From T3Sed10-213 sp012519365 (GTDB lineage: Bacteria; Planctomycetota; Phycisphaerae; Sedimentisphaerales; Anaerohalosphaeraceae), in assembly GCA_033809355.1 (NCBI GenBank), contig JAPXLV010000049.1:1-21360 (forward strand): 21,360 nucleotides of DNA. The letters are read 5' to 3'. This document shows positions 6,292-14,079 of the stretch, one piece after another (within the stretch, counting starts at the first letter, position 1; each line of letters begins with the position of its first letter). The position numbers and the translations under genes were made by a program. The notes under the pieces are model-generated. The model was not told where the DNA came from and did not search any database. It saw only the letters and a list, made by a program, of their open reading frames with translations.

Positions 6292-8487
6292 TTACGGCAC
6301 CTGCACTTCAAAACTTTTGTATCGTGTATTGCCAACATCGTCGGCCACAGACACGGCAATCACATTCGGGCCGCTGTCCAGCCCCTCAATGCGAACGGTA
6401 AACACTTCCTCCAGCGTATCGCAGATCAAATCTTCCGGCAGGATGCTTTTCCATCGCTCATTGCTGTTGACGGTAAAGGCCACCTTACCGACAACGGTCA
6501 GCGCGTCGCGAACCGTCAAAGTCAACACGACAGCCTTGTCCTCAACACGCACTTGGGCATCGAAAATTTCCGGCGGTGCATTGTCAATCACAAACGGATC
6601 GCTGATCCGCGAGCCACTCAGTGCGGTATCCGGACTGTTACTCTTGGAATCATCAGCGGTTACGCGTATCTCATACCGGCCATCTTCAACCGTCCGCCCA
6701 TCCCATTCAAAGCGCGGCTGGGTCAGGTCGTCTTTGAGCAAAATCCATCGGCTCCGCCCCACCTGTCGGAACTCAATCTTATAGATCAAGGCGTCGCGAT
6801 TGTCGTCCTGAGCGGCAAACGTAATCTCAAAAATGCCCGGCTTGTTTTTATCGCTGGAACGGCTCACTTTGACACTGGTCACCTGCGGCGCGACATTCGG
6901 CACCACATGCGAGATCGCCGCCTCCCGGACAACGGGCGTTTTGTCCTCGGCCGAGGAGACCAATCGAAGCCGATATTGGAGAAAGCGTCCAATCGGACTT
7001 TGCAGGTCTGTCGGTCCGGTTATCGGCACATCTTCGCTCCAGGGAGAAAACGTGGGGTCGTTGGGATCCTTCACATTGCCGCTGCGGCTGGCCGCTCGAA
7101 TCTCACAACCGGCAGGCACATCCGCCTCAAGCTGAATCTTGCCCCAACGAGCCGGCTGACCCGCATCAATTAACTGCGATCTAAACAGCCCCTGCTGTTC
7201 ATAAGCCCGTTCCAGCCGAATCAAACGGGCCGGATTGGACAGCCCCACATAAAAATGGCCGTTCATCTGCGTCAGGGCGGTAATCTGCGCCGAGAGTTTG
7301 TCTTCATAGACAATGCTTTTTTCCTCAGTGGCCGGATTGACGGTATAGAGCCGTCCGTCGTTGCCGGTTCCCACCCACAACACATCGTCGGGCATCAACA
7401 CGGCGTAAAAGACCGCCATTTCGCTGAAGATCGTTGTGACAAATCCATCCGGGGTGATCTTATAGATCTGTCCGGCGGTACGAGCCGACGGGGGTTGAGG
7501 CGGCGACGGCGTAGGTCGAGACGTCCCTTTCTGCGAGTCCTCACTGGACTGATCGCTGTTGGCGGTGTTCAGCGTCAGGCCATCCTCCTTCGGCTCATCG
7601 GATGAGTCACTGTCGGGACGGCCGGGCAGTTTGGCCATGGCCTCTGCAGCGGCCCGAATCTGCTGAGCGGCGGCCTGAGCGCTTGTCGCAGCAGCATAGA
7701 CGTTTCCTTTCGCGTCGGTCAGCAACGCCGTAATTTCCGTCTGCTCGGAATCGTACAGCACGGATTGGGCTTTGCCGTCCAGCGAGAGTTTATAAATCAG
7801 CCCCCGCTGGTCGGTACCGGCATAGAGGATATCCTCGTAAATCGCCAGCGAGAGGATATTTTTATCCTGCGCATCATAAAAAATCTCCGCCGATTGACAG
7901 AACGGATCCAGGCGGAAAATCAGCCCCTCCGGGCCAGTGCCCAGGTAAATATTGTTCTCGCTGTCGAGGGCAATCGCGTAAATGTATTGTACTTTGTCGT
8001 CTTCGAATACCGTCTCAGCCTCGGCGCCGAGCCGAACGAGCTTGCCCTTTTGTCCGCTGACACCAATCAGCAGTCTGTCGGCCACATCCAGGGCCAAGGC
8101 AAAAACATGCTGATTGGTAAAGCCGTCACCCACGGTCGGATCGGCGGTTTGTTTGGGATAGACCTGAACGGCCTGATCGTTGAGAATGCGAATCACCGTG
8201 CCATTGGGGCTGGTGCCCAGATACAGCGCATGCCGCTTATCGACCAGCAGACAATTGATCGACCACACGTCTTTCAGCAGATCACCACATTCAACATGAC
8301 GTGTTCGCGGCGCAAGCCGTAATGTGCCGGTGGAGTCCACAACCACTCTGTCGGTATCGCCTTTGGCAAAATCATCCCCGCTGTTGTGGCGGGTAATCAC
8401 CGATGTAACCGCCATCACTCCGGCCGCAAGACACCAAAACAAAACACATCCTAAACGCGCATAATCCTTCATTCTTGGGTTGTTCAT
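6292..8487 (-). CDS. Large exported beta-propeller protein with C-terminal Ig/FnIII-like domains
   Basis: A 731-residue protein with an N-terminal hydrophobic segment (residues 11-30) acting as signal or anchor. At least six similar blades are visible: LYLGTSPNGTVIR (88), LLIGVSGQKGKLVRL (139), IYLGTGPEGLIFRL (180), LYAGTDQRGLIYKL (221), WVGTGNDGRLYTV (371) and FYVGLSNPARLIRL (412). They space at 40-50 residues and suggest an NHL/SMP-30-like propeller. Between blades lies an unusual insert (about 267-338), first Ala-rich then Ser/Asp/Pro-rich. From about 535 to the end are two beta-sandwich domains, ending in WDGRTVEDGRYEIRV and VADDVGNTRYKSFEV. No catalytic motif is recognised. The ATG lies 18 bases after the S55-peptidase stop, so the two are co-transcribed. 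It is probably a periplasmic or surface binding protein; function unknown. Confidence 0.88.
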   Translation of the reverse strand: MNNPRMKDYARLGCVLFWCLAAGVMAVTSVITRHNSGDDFAKGDTDRVVVDSTGTLRLAPRTRHVECGDLLKDVWSINCLLVDKRHALYLGTSPNGTVIRILNDQAVQVYPKQTADPTVGDGFTNQHVFALALDVADRLLIGVSGQKGKLVRLGAEAETVFEDDKVQYIYAIALDSENNIYLGTGPEGLIFRLDPFCQSAEIFYDAQDKNILSLAIYEDILYAGTDQRGLIYKLSLDGKAQSVLYDSEQTEITALLTDAKGNVYAAATSAQAAAQQIRAAAEAMAKLPGRPDSDSSDEPKEDGLTLNTANSDQSSEDSQKGTSRPTPSPPQPPSARTAGQIYKITPDGFVTTIFSEMAVFYAVLMPDDVLWVGTGNDGRLYTVNPATEEKSIVYEDKLSAQITALTQMNGHFYVGLSNPARLIRLERAYEQQGLFRSQLIDAGQPARWGKIQLEADVPAGCEIRAASRSGNVKDPNDPTFSPWSEDVPITGPTDLQSPIGRFLQYRLRLVSSAEDKTPVVREAAISHVVPNVAPQVTSVKVSRSSDKNKPGIFEITFAAQDDNRDALIYKIEFRQVGRSRWILLKDDLTQPRFEWDGRTVEDGRYEIRVTADDSKSNSPDTALSGSRISDPFVIDNAPPEIFDAQVRVEDKAVVLTLTVRDALTVVGKVAFTVNSNERWKSILPEDLICDTLEEVFTVRIEGLDSGPNVIAVSVADDVGNTRYKSFEVQVP

Positions 8488-8505
8488 CTGTACTGTTTCC
8501 TGATA

Positions 8506-10305
8506 TTAGGGTTGTTCAACGGTCAATTCAATCTGCGCGGCGCCGGAGACAATTTTATCCAACTCCACGTTGCTTTCGACCCAGTTTTTGTACGGCTCCA
8601 TTGGCTGCAAACGCCGAGCATCCTGCAACAGGGCCATCCGTGTCGGCGGCAAGTCTGGAAGTTCATGCCGACGCATCGCCAGCCCGGTCGCGGGAACCGG
8701 CAGCACCACATACAGACGATTGCGCGGCATATTCAGCACCCGATTCAGCCCTGTCACCAGCGACTGGGTATCCACCACGCGAAACCGCTGCGGAGCGTTC
8801 TGATTCAAAAACGAATTATAGGTCGTCGCCCCCAACAACTGGAGCGGATACTTGCCCGCCGGCATCGTTTCAGGAATCTTCAACTCAATCGATGTTGTCG
8901 CTCTCGCCTCGCGAAACGTTTGCAGCATGACCTCGACCGTAATGGTCTGGCCGGGCTTGACGACGGCCTTTGACAATTGCGCCGACCAGATCGCCGCTGT
9001 ACTATCGGCCGGCTCGATAACCATATCCAGTTCAATGGATTCCGGCTTGACGACGTCAAACGGATTGTTCAGCAACAGGGTCAATGTGCTGAGCAATTCC
9101 GACCCAACCTCGGTAACACTGCGACCGGAAGAGATATTCTCGAAGGTAATCGGCTCACCATCCTTTACTGCGATGCGTCCCTGATAAGACACCGTATGCT
9201 CCGGCGGAAGCGGCCCCTGCATCAGGGCCGACGCCTGGGCTACCAGCCGACCAATCATGGGGGTATATTCCCTGTCATAAGCCAAACGACACGCATAGGT
9301 CCGCACCTTCGGATCGTTATACCGGTCGACAGTAACCCGCATCGGCACCATGGCAGGTATCCTGCCGATTTGCCCTCGTACCGCGGCATATTGATCAAAT
9401 TGCAGCGTCCCGGCCACAGCCCCCGGCGTAGCCAGTTTGAACGACATATCCCGAGAGGCGATCACCGAATGCACATAGCCGGTGCTCATGGGAAACTCGA
9501 TTTGGCCAATGCCGGTAAAACTATGCCCAAAGCCAAAGACGGTATCGCCGTCGACCTCTGTGACCGTTCCTACCGCCGCCAGATTGATATCACCGCTGCA
9601 CAAGACCACCGACAGGACGCCGCCTCGTTCAAAAGTAACCTCCTCAGGGCTCTGGGACGCCGCCGCGGCGGTCAATCCGCCCGGAATCGGCACCACCCCC
9701 AACGAACCAAACCCCTCGGCCAATTCGCTGCAGACATGGGCCGGCAGGGATGTGGCCAGCGGCAGCAGCGCATTATCGCCGGCAACACGCGAAGCAAACG
9801 CCTCGGTAACGCGATGGGCCACCTCCGCCAGATCAAGAGGCCAGCTGAAATCCATGGCGGCAATCCGCCGTCCCTGCCCCGCTTGCTCGACCGTCGGCTG
9901 AGTGCCAACTTCGAGCATCGCCTCAATCGGGCGCACCAGATACAGCGGCTCTTTGGCCGAACTCCACCCTGCCGCCAGCGCCCCGGCCAAACGCCCGTCA
10001 ATGAATACCGGCGACCCACTGCATCCGCGGACCGCTCCGGCCAGTTTGAACCGCTCATCGGTACCGACCACCAGAATCATATCCTCGCCAGGCTGACGAT
10101 TGCGGACAACACTGAGGATTTTTAGCGGGAATGTTTCAATTTCCGTCCCATACCACACCGTTCGCGCATAGGCTTCCATATCCGTTCGGATTTCGTCCAG
10201 TGTAATATATTTGGTGCGATCAATCTCCCCCTGCGCCACTCCCAAAACAAGTAAAACCCCCAACACAATATACTGATACCGTTTGTCGTTTCTGTGTCCT
10301 GTCAT
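8506..10305 (-). CDS. Exported SpoIVB-type peptidase S55 domain protein
   Basis: A 599-residue protein with a signal peptide or anchor (residues about 11-25, QYIVLGVLLVLGVAQ). Residues about 50-130 carry the S55 core: ILSVVRNRQPGEDMILV, then the nucleophile-type motif GCSGSPVFIDG (94-104; G-x-S-G-S-P as in SpoIVB), then WSSAKEPLYLVRPIEAML. A second conserved block, GTVTEVDGDTVFGFGHSF (246-263), holds a His (H261) that may serve the active site. In sporulating Firmicutes SpoIVB is a signalling serine protease; nothing here suggests sporulation. Similar long S55 proteins occur in Planctomycetota and Acidobacteria with unknown roles. The C-terminal 200 residues are beta-rich. ATG 10305 is chosen because AGGAT precedes it at good spacing; GTG 10335 is less likely. 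It leads an operon with the propeller gene. Confidence 0.88.
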   Translation of the reverse strand: MTGHRNDKRYQYIVLGVLLVLGVAQGEIDRTKYITLDEIRTDMEAYARTVWYGTEIETFPLKILSVVRNRQPGEDMILVVGTDERFKLAGAVRGCSGSPVFIDGRLAGALAAGWSSAKEPLYLVRPIEAMLEVGTQPTVEQAGQGRRIAAMDFSWPLDLAEVAHRVTEAFASRVAGDNALLPLATSLPAHVCSELAEGFGSLGVVPIPGGLTAAAASQSPEEVTFERGGVLSVVLCSGDINLAAVGTVTEVDGDTVFGFGHSFTGIGQIEFPMSTGYVHSVIASRDMSFKLATPGAVAGTLQFDQYAAVRGQIGRIPAMVPMRVTVDRYNDPKVRTYACRLAYDREYTPMIGRLVAQASALMQGPLPPEHTVSYQGRIAVKDGEPITFENISSGRSVTEVGSELLSTLTLLLNNPFDVVKPESIELDMVIEPADSTAAIWSAQLSKAVVKPGQTITVEVMLQTFREARATTSIELKIPETMPAGKYPLQLLGATTYNSFLNQNAPQRFRVVDTQSLVTGLNRVLNMPRNRLYVVLPVPATGLAMRRHELPDLPPTRMALLQDARRLQPMEPYKNWVESNVELDKIVSGAAQIELTVEQP

Positions 10306-10354
10306 TATTGGTATCCTGACTGCGATTGTTATCACGAATCAACCCATTTCACGC

Positions 10355-10383
10355 AGTATCGGCAAAGCCCCCTTGCAAGTCAA
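10355..10383 (-). promoter_or_regulatory. Sigma70-like promoter of the S55 peptidase operon
   Basis: On the minus strand, TTGACT (10383-10378) and GATACT (10360-10355) are separated by exactly 17 bases. This predicts a leader of about 43 bases before ATG 10305. Its -35 box shares base 10378 with the -35 box of the divergent promoter. Confidence 0.65.
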
Positions 10384-10401
10384 AAGCATTTTTCTTATAA
10401 T
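10373..10401 (+). promoter_or_regulatory. Sigma70-like promoter of the TPR gene
   Basis: TTGCAA (10373-10378) and a perfect TATAAT (10396-10401) are separated by 17 bases. The predicted leader to ATG 10462 is about 55 bases. It overlaps the divergent S55 promoter at the -35 region. Confidence 0.7.
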
Positions 10402-10461
10402 GTTTGTTTTGTATATTAATGACTGAATCAGACAGACAAAACTCAAACTACGGAGTCAATA

Positions 10462-11334
10462 ATGGACGCAAAACATCGGCATGAATTGAAGACCAACGAA
10501 TTGGCCGACTGGCTGGCACACGCGCCGGAGTTTATGAAACGCAACGCCAGCACAATCATCGGAGTTGTGCTCATCATTATCGGACTGGCAACATGGCCGT
10601 TGTTTTCACAAATGCGTCAGCAGCGGCAAATCACCAATGCCGCCTCGATTACCGAAATGATCCAGAATCTGGAGACCGACATCTATCGTGTCCTTCAGGC
10701 GGCTGAACAAGAAGACGGTTCCGCAGAGACCGCCATCAACGCCCTGCTTGTCAACGCCAATGCCCTGATGGATCAGGCCGAGCACACCGACAACCCCGAC
10801 CTGCGTGCTTTGGCGCTAATCAAGGCCGCCCAGGCCCTGCGGGCGGAATTGCACGTGCGGCCCGAACTGATTGGCACCGAACAGATAAACGAACGCATTG
10901 AGCAGGCCCGACAGGCCTATGAAAAGGCGTTGGCCTCGGCCGCCTCGCCGACGCTTAAGGCCATGGCCAAACTGGGGCTGGGGCTGTGCGCCGAGGAACT
11001 GGGGCAGCGCGATCAGGCGGCGGAGATTTATCAGCAGATTATGAATTCGGAGGAATTCGCAGCCACCGCCTTCCCGGCCAAAGCACAAAAAAGACTGGCG
11101 GCGTTAAATCAAAACCTTGAGACGGTTGTTTTTGCGCCCGCTCCGGTAGAACAACCCGCGCTGCCGGAGGGGACACTTCCTGACCCGGCTTCGGTTTTTC
11201 AGACCCCGCCGTCGCTGGATGCCATTACCCCGGCAACGCCGCAGTTTCTTGGCGATGCTTCCAATGCTCCCGATTCAAGCGAGCAGGATAGTACCGAGCA
11301 GCCGCAAGCGACCCCGGATGACGAACAAAACTGA
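10462..11334 (+). CDS. Membrane-anchored tetratricopeptide-repeat protein (YfgM-like architecture)
   Basis: A 290-residue protein with a short cytoplasmic N-terminus (about 30 residues, KTNELADWLAHAPEFMKRN), a single membrane segment (about 31-48, STIIGVVLIIIGLATWPLF) and an exported helical region. Residues about 60-210 contain TPR-like pairs, the clearest being LKAMAKLGLGLCAEELGQRDQAAEIYQQIM with A-x-x-x-L-G-x-x spacing. The last 70 residues are Pro/Gln/Asp-rich and probably disordered. The layout resembles YfgM, a periplasmic partner of the Sec translocon, but sequence similarity is not strong enough to name it. GGAG at 10452-10455 supports the start. It is a single gene with a strong promoter, divergent from the S55 operon. 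Confidence 0.85.
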   Translation: MDAKHRHELKTNELADWLAHAPEFMKRNASTIIGVVLIIIGLATWPLFSQMRQQRQITNAASITEMIQNLETDIYRVLQAAEQEDGSAETAINALLVNANALMDQAEHTDNPDLRALALIKAAQALRAELHVRPELIGTEQINERIEQARQAYEKALASAASPTLKAMAKLGLGLCAEELGQRDQAAEIYQQIMNSEEFAATAFPAKAQKRLAALNQNLETVVFAPAPVEQPALPEGTLPDPASVFQTPPSLDAITPATPQFLGDASNAPDSSEQDSTEQPQATPDDEQN

Positions 11335-11688
11335 ATCCGGAAGAATAACATCCAAAACAATTTCGATGGTCAACACGCGACGGGCTAAAACACACCGTCT
11401 TGGGCATTTTCTAAAGTATGAGGCAAATAAAACTGTTGATGCGGTGTCATTCAAAACGCCGGGCATCGATTGGTGCTGAACGGGTCATTCAAAACGCAGT
11501 GGGCCGGTCTTTGCGACCTCCGAACTCATCGGGGCAAAAATTGGCCCACAGGAGCATTCGGTAAAAACAAGATAACATATTAAAATAAAAAACCTTATGT
11601 CAAAAATCACACCCCTGAAGGGCGACTCTCGGAAAGGCCTGCGGACCAGTGATATTGATATCGAATAAAGCAGGAAAGTGAACCTTTC
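11335..11688. other. Gene-free gap with repeats before rluD
   Basis: About 350 bases without a convincing gene on either strand. It contains a 14-base direct repeat (GTCATTCAAAACGC at 11446-11459 and 11484-11497) and an inverted repeat, GTGGGCC (11499-11505) with GGCCCAC (11543-11549). The latter encloses two smaller stems (GGTC/GACC and CCG/CGG). No clear sigma70 promoter for rluD was found here. Confidence 0.5.
11499..11549. repeat. Inverted repeat with nested stems, possible structured RNA
   Basis: A 7-bp outer stem (GTGGGCC at 11499-11505 with GGCCCAC at 11543-11549) surrounds GGTC-TTTGC-GACC and CCG-AACTCAT-CGG, giving a possible branched fold. It lies about 140 bases upstream of rluD. 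It could be an RNA leader element, a small RNA or part of a dispersed repeat. No known riboswitch class is recognised. Confidence 0.4.
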
Positions 11689-12780
11689 ATGATTCCTTCT
11701 GACTTGCCGCAATTTGAAGATGACCAGCCCACACGGCCTGCTCTCACGTCGCCGGATGAAGCCTTCGCCGATGAGAACATGCCGATGGACGAAGACCAGT
11801 CCGAAGAATTGGCCGGTCAGGAGTTACGGTTTCGGGTGGGTGCCAACCTGAAACATCGCCGACTGGACAAATATCTGACCGGCCGATTTAGCCAGTTTAG
11901 TCGAACGCGCCTGCAAAAACTCATCGTCGAACAGGGCGTCAACGTCAACGGCCGCCCGGCCAAGCCCAGTTGCAAGCTCAATCCCGGTGATTGGGTCGAT
12001 CTGATATTGCCGCCGCGGGAACTGCGCGAGCTGACACCGGAGGACATCCCGCTGGACATCCTCTATGAGGACGAGGACCTGCTTGTCCTCAACAAGCAAG
12101 CCAACCTGATCGTTCATCCGGCACGCGGCTATAAAAACGGCACGCTGGTCAACGGGCTGGTCTATCACTTTCAAAAACTGTCCTCCGGCGGCGGCGACGA
12201 TCGGCGTCCCGGCATCGTTCATCGGTTGGATCGCAACACCACCGGCTGTCTGGTCGTGGCCAAGACGGACACCGCCCATTGGAAGCTGAGCCGCCAGTTT
12301 GCCGAACGCACCGTCAAGAAAACATACATCGCCCTTATTCACGGCGTCCCGGAACTGACCGCCGATCGCATCAGTCAGCCGCTCGGCGTCCATCCGCTGG
12401 TCCGTGAGAAATTCGCCGTCCGCCACGATATCGGCAAAGAAGCCGTCACGTTTTACGAAGTCCTGGAGACCTTCCGCGGCTATGCGCTGGTCAAACTCGA
12501 TCTGAAAACCGGACGCACGCATCAGATTCGCGTTCATCTGTCGTGGTTAAAACACCCCATTGTCGCCGATGAAATGTACGGCGGGAAAATTGTCTATCCC
12601 TGGCAAATCGAAGACCGTGATGCCGCCCCCGAACAGCCGCTGATGGCACGCTGCGCCCTGCACGCCTGGCAGCTGGAACTGACCCATCCGACCACCCAAC
12701 AGCGAATGCACTTCGAGGCCCCCCTGCCCGACGATATGCAAACCCTGCTCGATGCCCTGCGCACTTGGCGAAAAGAATAA
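11689..12780 (+). CDS. rluD: 23S rRNA pseudouridine synthase (RluD family)
   Basis: A 363-residue enzyme that isomerises uridines to pseudouridine in 23S rRNA during large-subunit assembly. Residues 1-46 are an acidic, poorly conserved extension. An S4 RNA-binding domain follows (about 47-107: RRLDKYLTGRFSQFSRTRLQKLI, then VNVNGRPAKPSCKLNPGD). The catalytic domain holds HRLDRNTTG (178-186) with catalytic D181, and the closing KTGRTHQIRVHL (273-284). RluD modifies helix 69 in E. coli; RluC or a related specificity is possible. The upstream AGGA is 13 bases from ATG 11689, which is long, and a 5-bp hairpin (GAAAG/CTTTC) sits just before the ATG. Starts at 11779 or 11785 would remove the acidic extension without harming the S4 domain. 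Confidence 0.93.
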   Translation: MIPSDLPQFEDDQPTRPALTSPDEAFADENMPMDEDQSEELAGQELRFRVGANLKHRRLDKYLTGRFSQFSRTRLQKLIVEQGVNVNGRPAKPSCKLNPGDWVDLILPPRELRELTPEDIPLDILYEDEDLLVLNKQANLIVHPARGYKNGTLVNGLVYHFQKLSSGGGDDRRPGIVHRLDRNTTGCLVVAKTDTAHWKLSRQFAERTVKKTYIALIHGVPELTADRISQPLGVHPLVREKFAVRHDIGKEAVTFYEVLETFRGYALVKLDLKTGRTHQIRVHLSWLKHPIVADEMYGGKIVYPWQIEDRDAAPEQPLMARCALHAWQLELTHPTTQQRMHFEAPLPDDMQTLLDALRTWRKE

Positions 12781-12809
12781 CCCCCCTCTTGACAGGTGTA
12801 AACCGAACC

Positions 12810-14057
12810 CTACCGGCTCCAGACGGCAAAGTCATCCCCATCAAGGGCAGGCTGCCAGTCGTCGCCGTCCGGTTGCCACGGCGCCGGACCGAGTTTCAGG
12901 GCGATTTTGTCGTCGATCACAGCCGCATAAAGGTCCGTTTGGGCAAGCCGGATATTAACGCCGCTTTCGGCGTGCAGCCTCGCTCGACGGCGCAATTGAA
13001 TCAGCGACAAAATTGTTTTTCGCAAGGCCTGCCCCCGGTCAAACAAATGCGGCCAAAACACACATGGCTTTCCCGGATGGGTCAGCAGATACGCATAGCC
13101 GGCCGCAACACGCTCGGTTGGATACGGATCGTTATGGTTGGCAGGCTCGGTGTCGTGATTGTCCAGAAACGTCATCGCCATCGCCGGCCAATGGCCGATC
13201 AGTCCGGGACACCGCCCCTCTACACTCTTGAGCAATTCATAGTTGTTCTGCTCAAATGCCCTTTTCAAAAAACCGCGAGTGGGAAAATCAAACGCGCAGC
13301 TCTTGCCTCCGGTGCGGTCGGGTCCGCCGTCCACGTCCGGCTTGCCATAGGTACGATTGATCCAATCGACCAGCGGCAGCGGCTCACTGTCGGTAAACTC
13401 CGCCACTGAAATCGCTGGCTGGGTGGCATCGTTATACAGTCCCACAAACCGCGGATGATAGCCCTTGACCAAATCCCACCGCCAGCCAACAAACCCAATT
13501 TCTTTTTTGAGCCACTGGAGCCATTTGATGATCGCTTGCTGCACAAGCGGATTGGTATGATCCAAATCGCGGCCGCCGTTGAACTGTTCTCCGGTATCAG
13601 ACGAACCCGCCGGTTTACCGCCGGCCTCTTTCCATTCATCCTCCTGCACTACCGCTTTTCGGTTGGCCTCTTCGATGGCCTTCGGGTCGGTTGTCCCATC
13701 GGGGGCAAAATGCGGATTTTGAAAATCCGCCCAGTCTTTTACCCCGCACCGATGATTGACCACCACATCGGCAATCGCTTCAACCGACCGCTTGCCTTTC
13801 CGCAGCGCGGCGATGGCGGTCTTTAGCTCGTCTTGCGTGCCGTACTTGCTGTTTAGATTATACCATTCGGTCGGCAAATAGCCATGCGGGTCGGCACTGG
13901 CCGACGGCGGGAGGAACCACACATAGTCAAACCCGGCCGCCTGAATATCGCCGGACATCTCGGCAAGAATCCGGTACCAGGAATGCTCGTTCGATGTCCA
14001 GTGGAAGCCCTGCAGAAGGATTGCACCCGTCTTGCCCGCATAGAGTGCCGCAGCCAT
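12810..14057 (-). CDS. Cytosolic-type GH13 alpha-amylase
   Basis: A 415-residue glycoside hydrolase family 13 enzyme cutting alpha-1,4-glucans. The four conserved regions are present: DVVVNH (97-102), GWRWDLVKGY with nucleophile D195, SVAEF with acid/base E220, and FLDNHD (297-302) with the third acid D302. GGRDLDHTNP (161-170) and the ILLQGFHW opening (13-20) fit plant-like or bacterial GH13_5/GH13_6 amylases. There is no signal peptide when ATG 14057 is used; this start has GGAG nine bases upstream and gives the family-typical N-terminus. A longer reading to 14183 would overlap the galactanase gene. It begins 22 bases after the GH53 stop, so it is the second gene of a two-gene operon. It likely degrades intracellular glycogen or imported maltodextrins. 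Confidence 0.93.
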   Translation of the reverse strand: MAAALYAGKTGAILLQGFHWTSNEHSWYRILAEMSGDIQAAGFDYVWFLPPSASADPHGYLPTEWYNLNSKYGTQDELKTAIAALRKGKRSVEAIADVVVNHRCGVKDWADFQNPHFAPDGTTDPKAIEEANRKAVVQEDEWKEAGGKPAGSSDTGEQFNGGRDLDHTNPLVQQAIIKWLQWLKKEIGFVGWRWDLVKGYHPRFVGLYNDATQPAISVAEFTDSEPLPLVDWINRTYGKPDVDGGPDRTGGKSCAFDFPTRGFLKRAFEQNNYELLKSVEGRCPGLIGHWPAMAMTFLDNHDTEPANHNDPYPTERVAAGYAYLLTHPGKPCVFWPHLFDRGQALRKTILSLIQLRRRARLHAESGVNIRLAQTDLYAAVIDDKIALKLGPAPWQPDGDDWQPALDGDDFAVWSR

Positions 14058-14079
14058 CGTGATTTTCTCCGTGACTTGT

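Noticed and set aside
6043..7173. Long plus-strand reading frame of 376 codons
   Set aside because: It lies antisense to the propeller and fumarate hydratase genes, has no family motifs or ribosome site, and has Arg/His-rich shadow composition.
8977..10125. Long plus-strand frame of 382 codons antisense to the S55 gene
   Set aside because: Arg/His/Gln-rich shadow of a GC-rich gene; no recognisable domain and no start signals.
11485..11712. 75-codon minus-strand frame in the gap before rluD
   Set aside because: No ribosome site, no recognisable pattern, and it overlaps the rluD start; the inverted repeat explains this region better.
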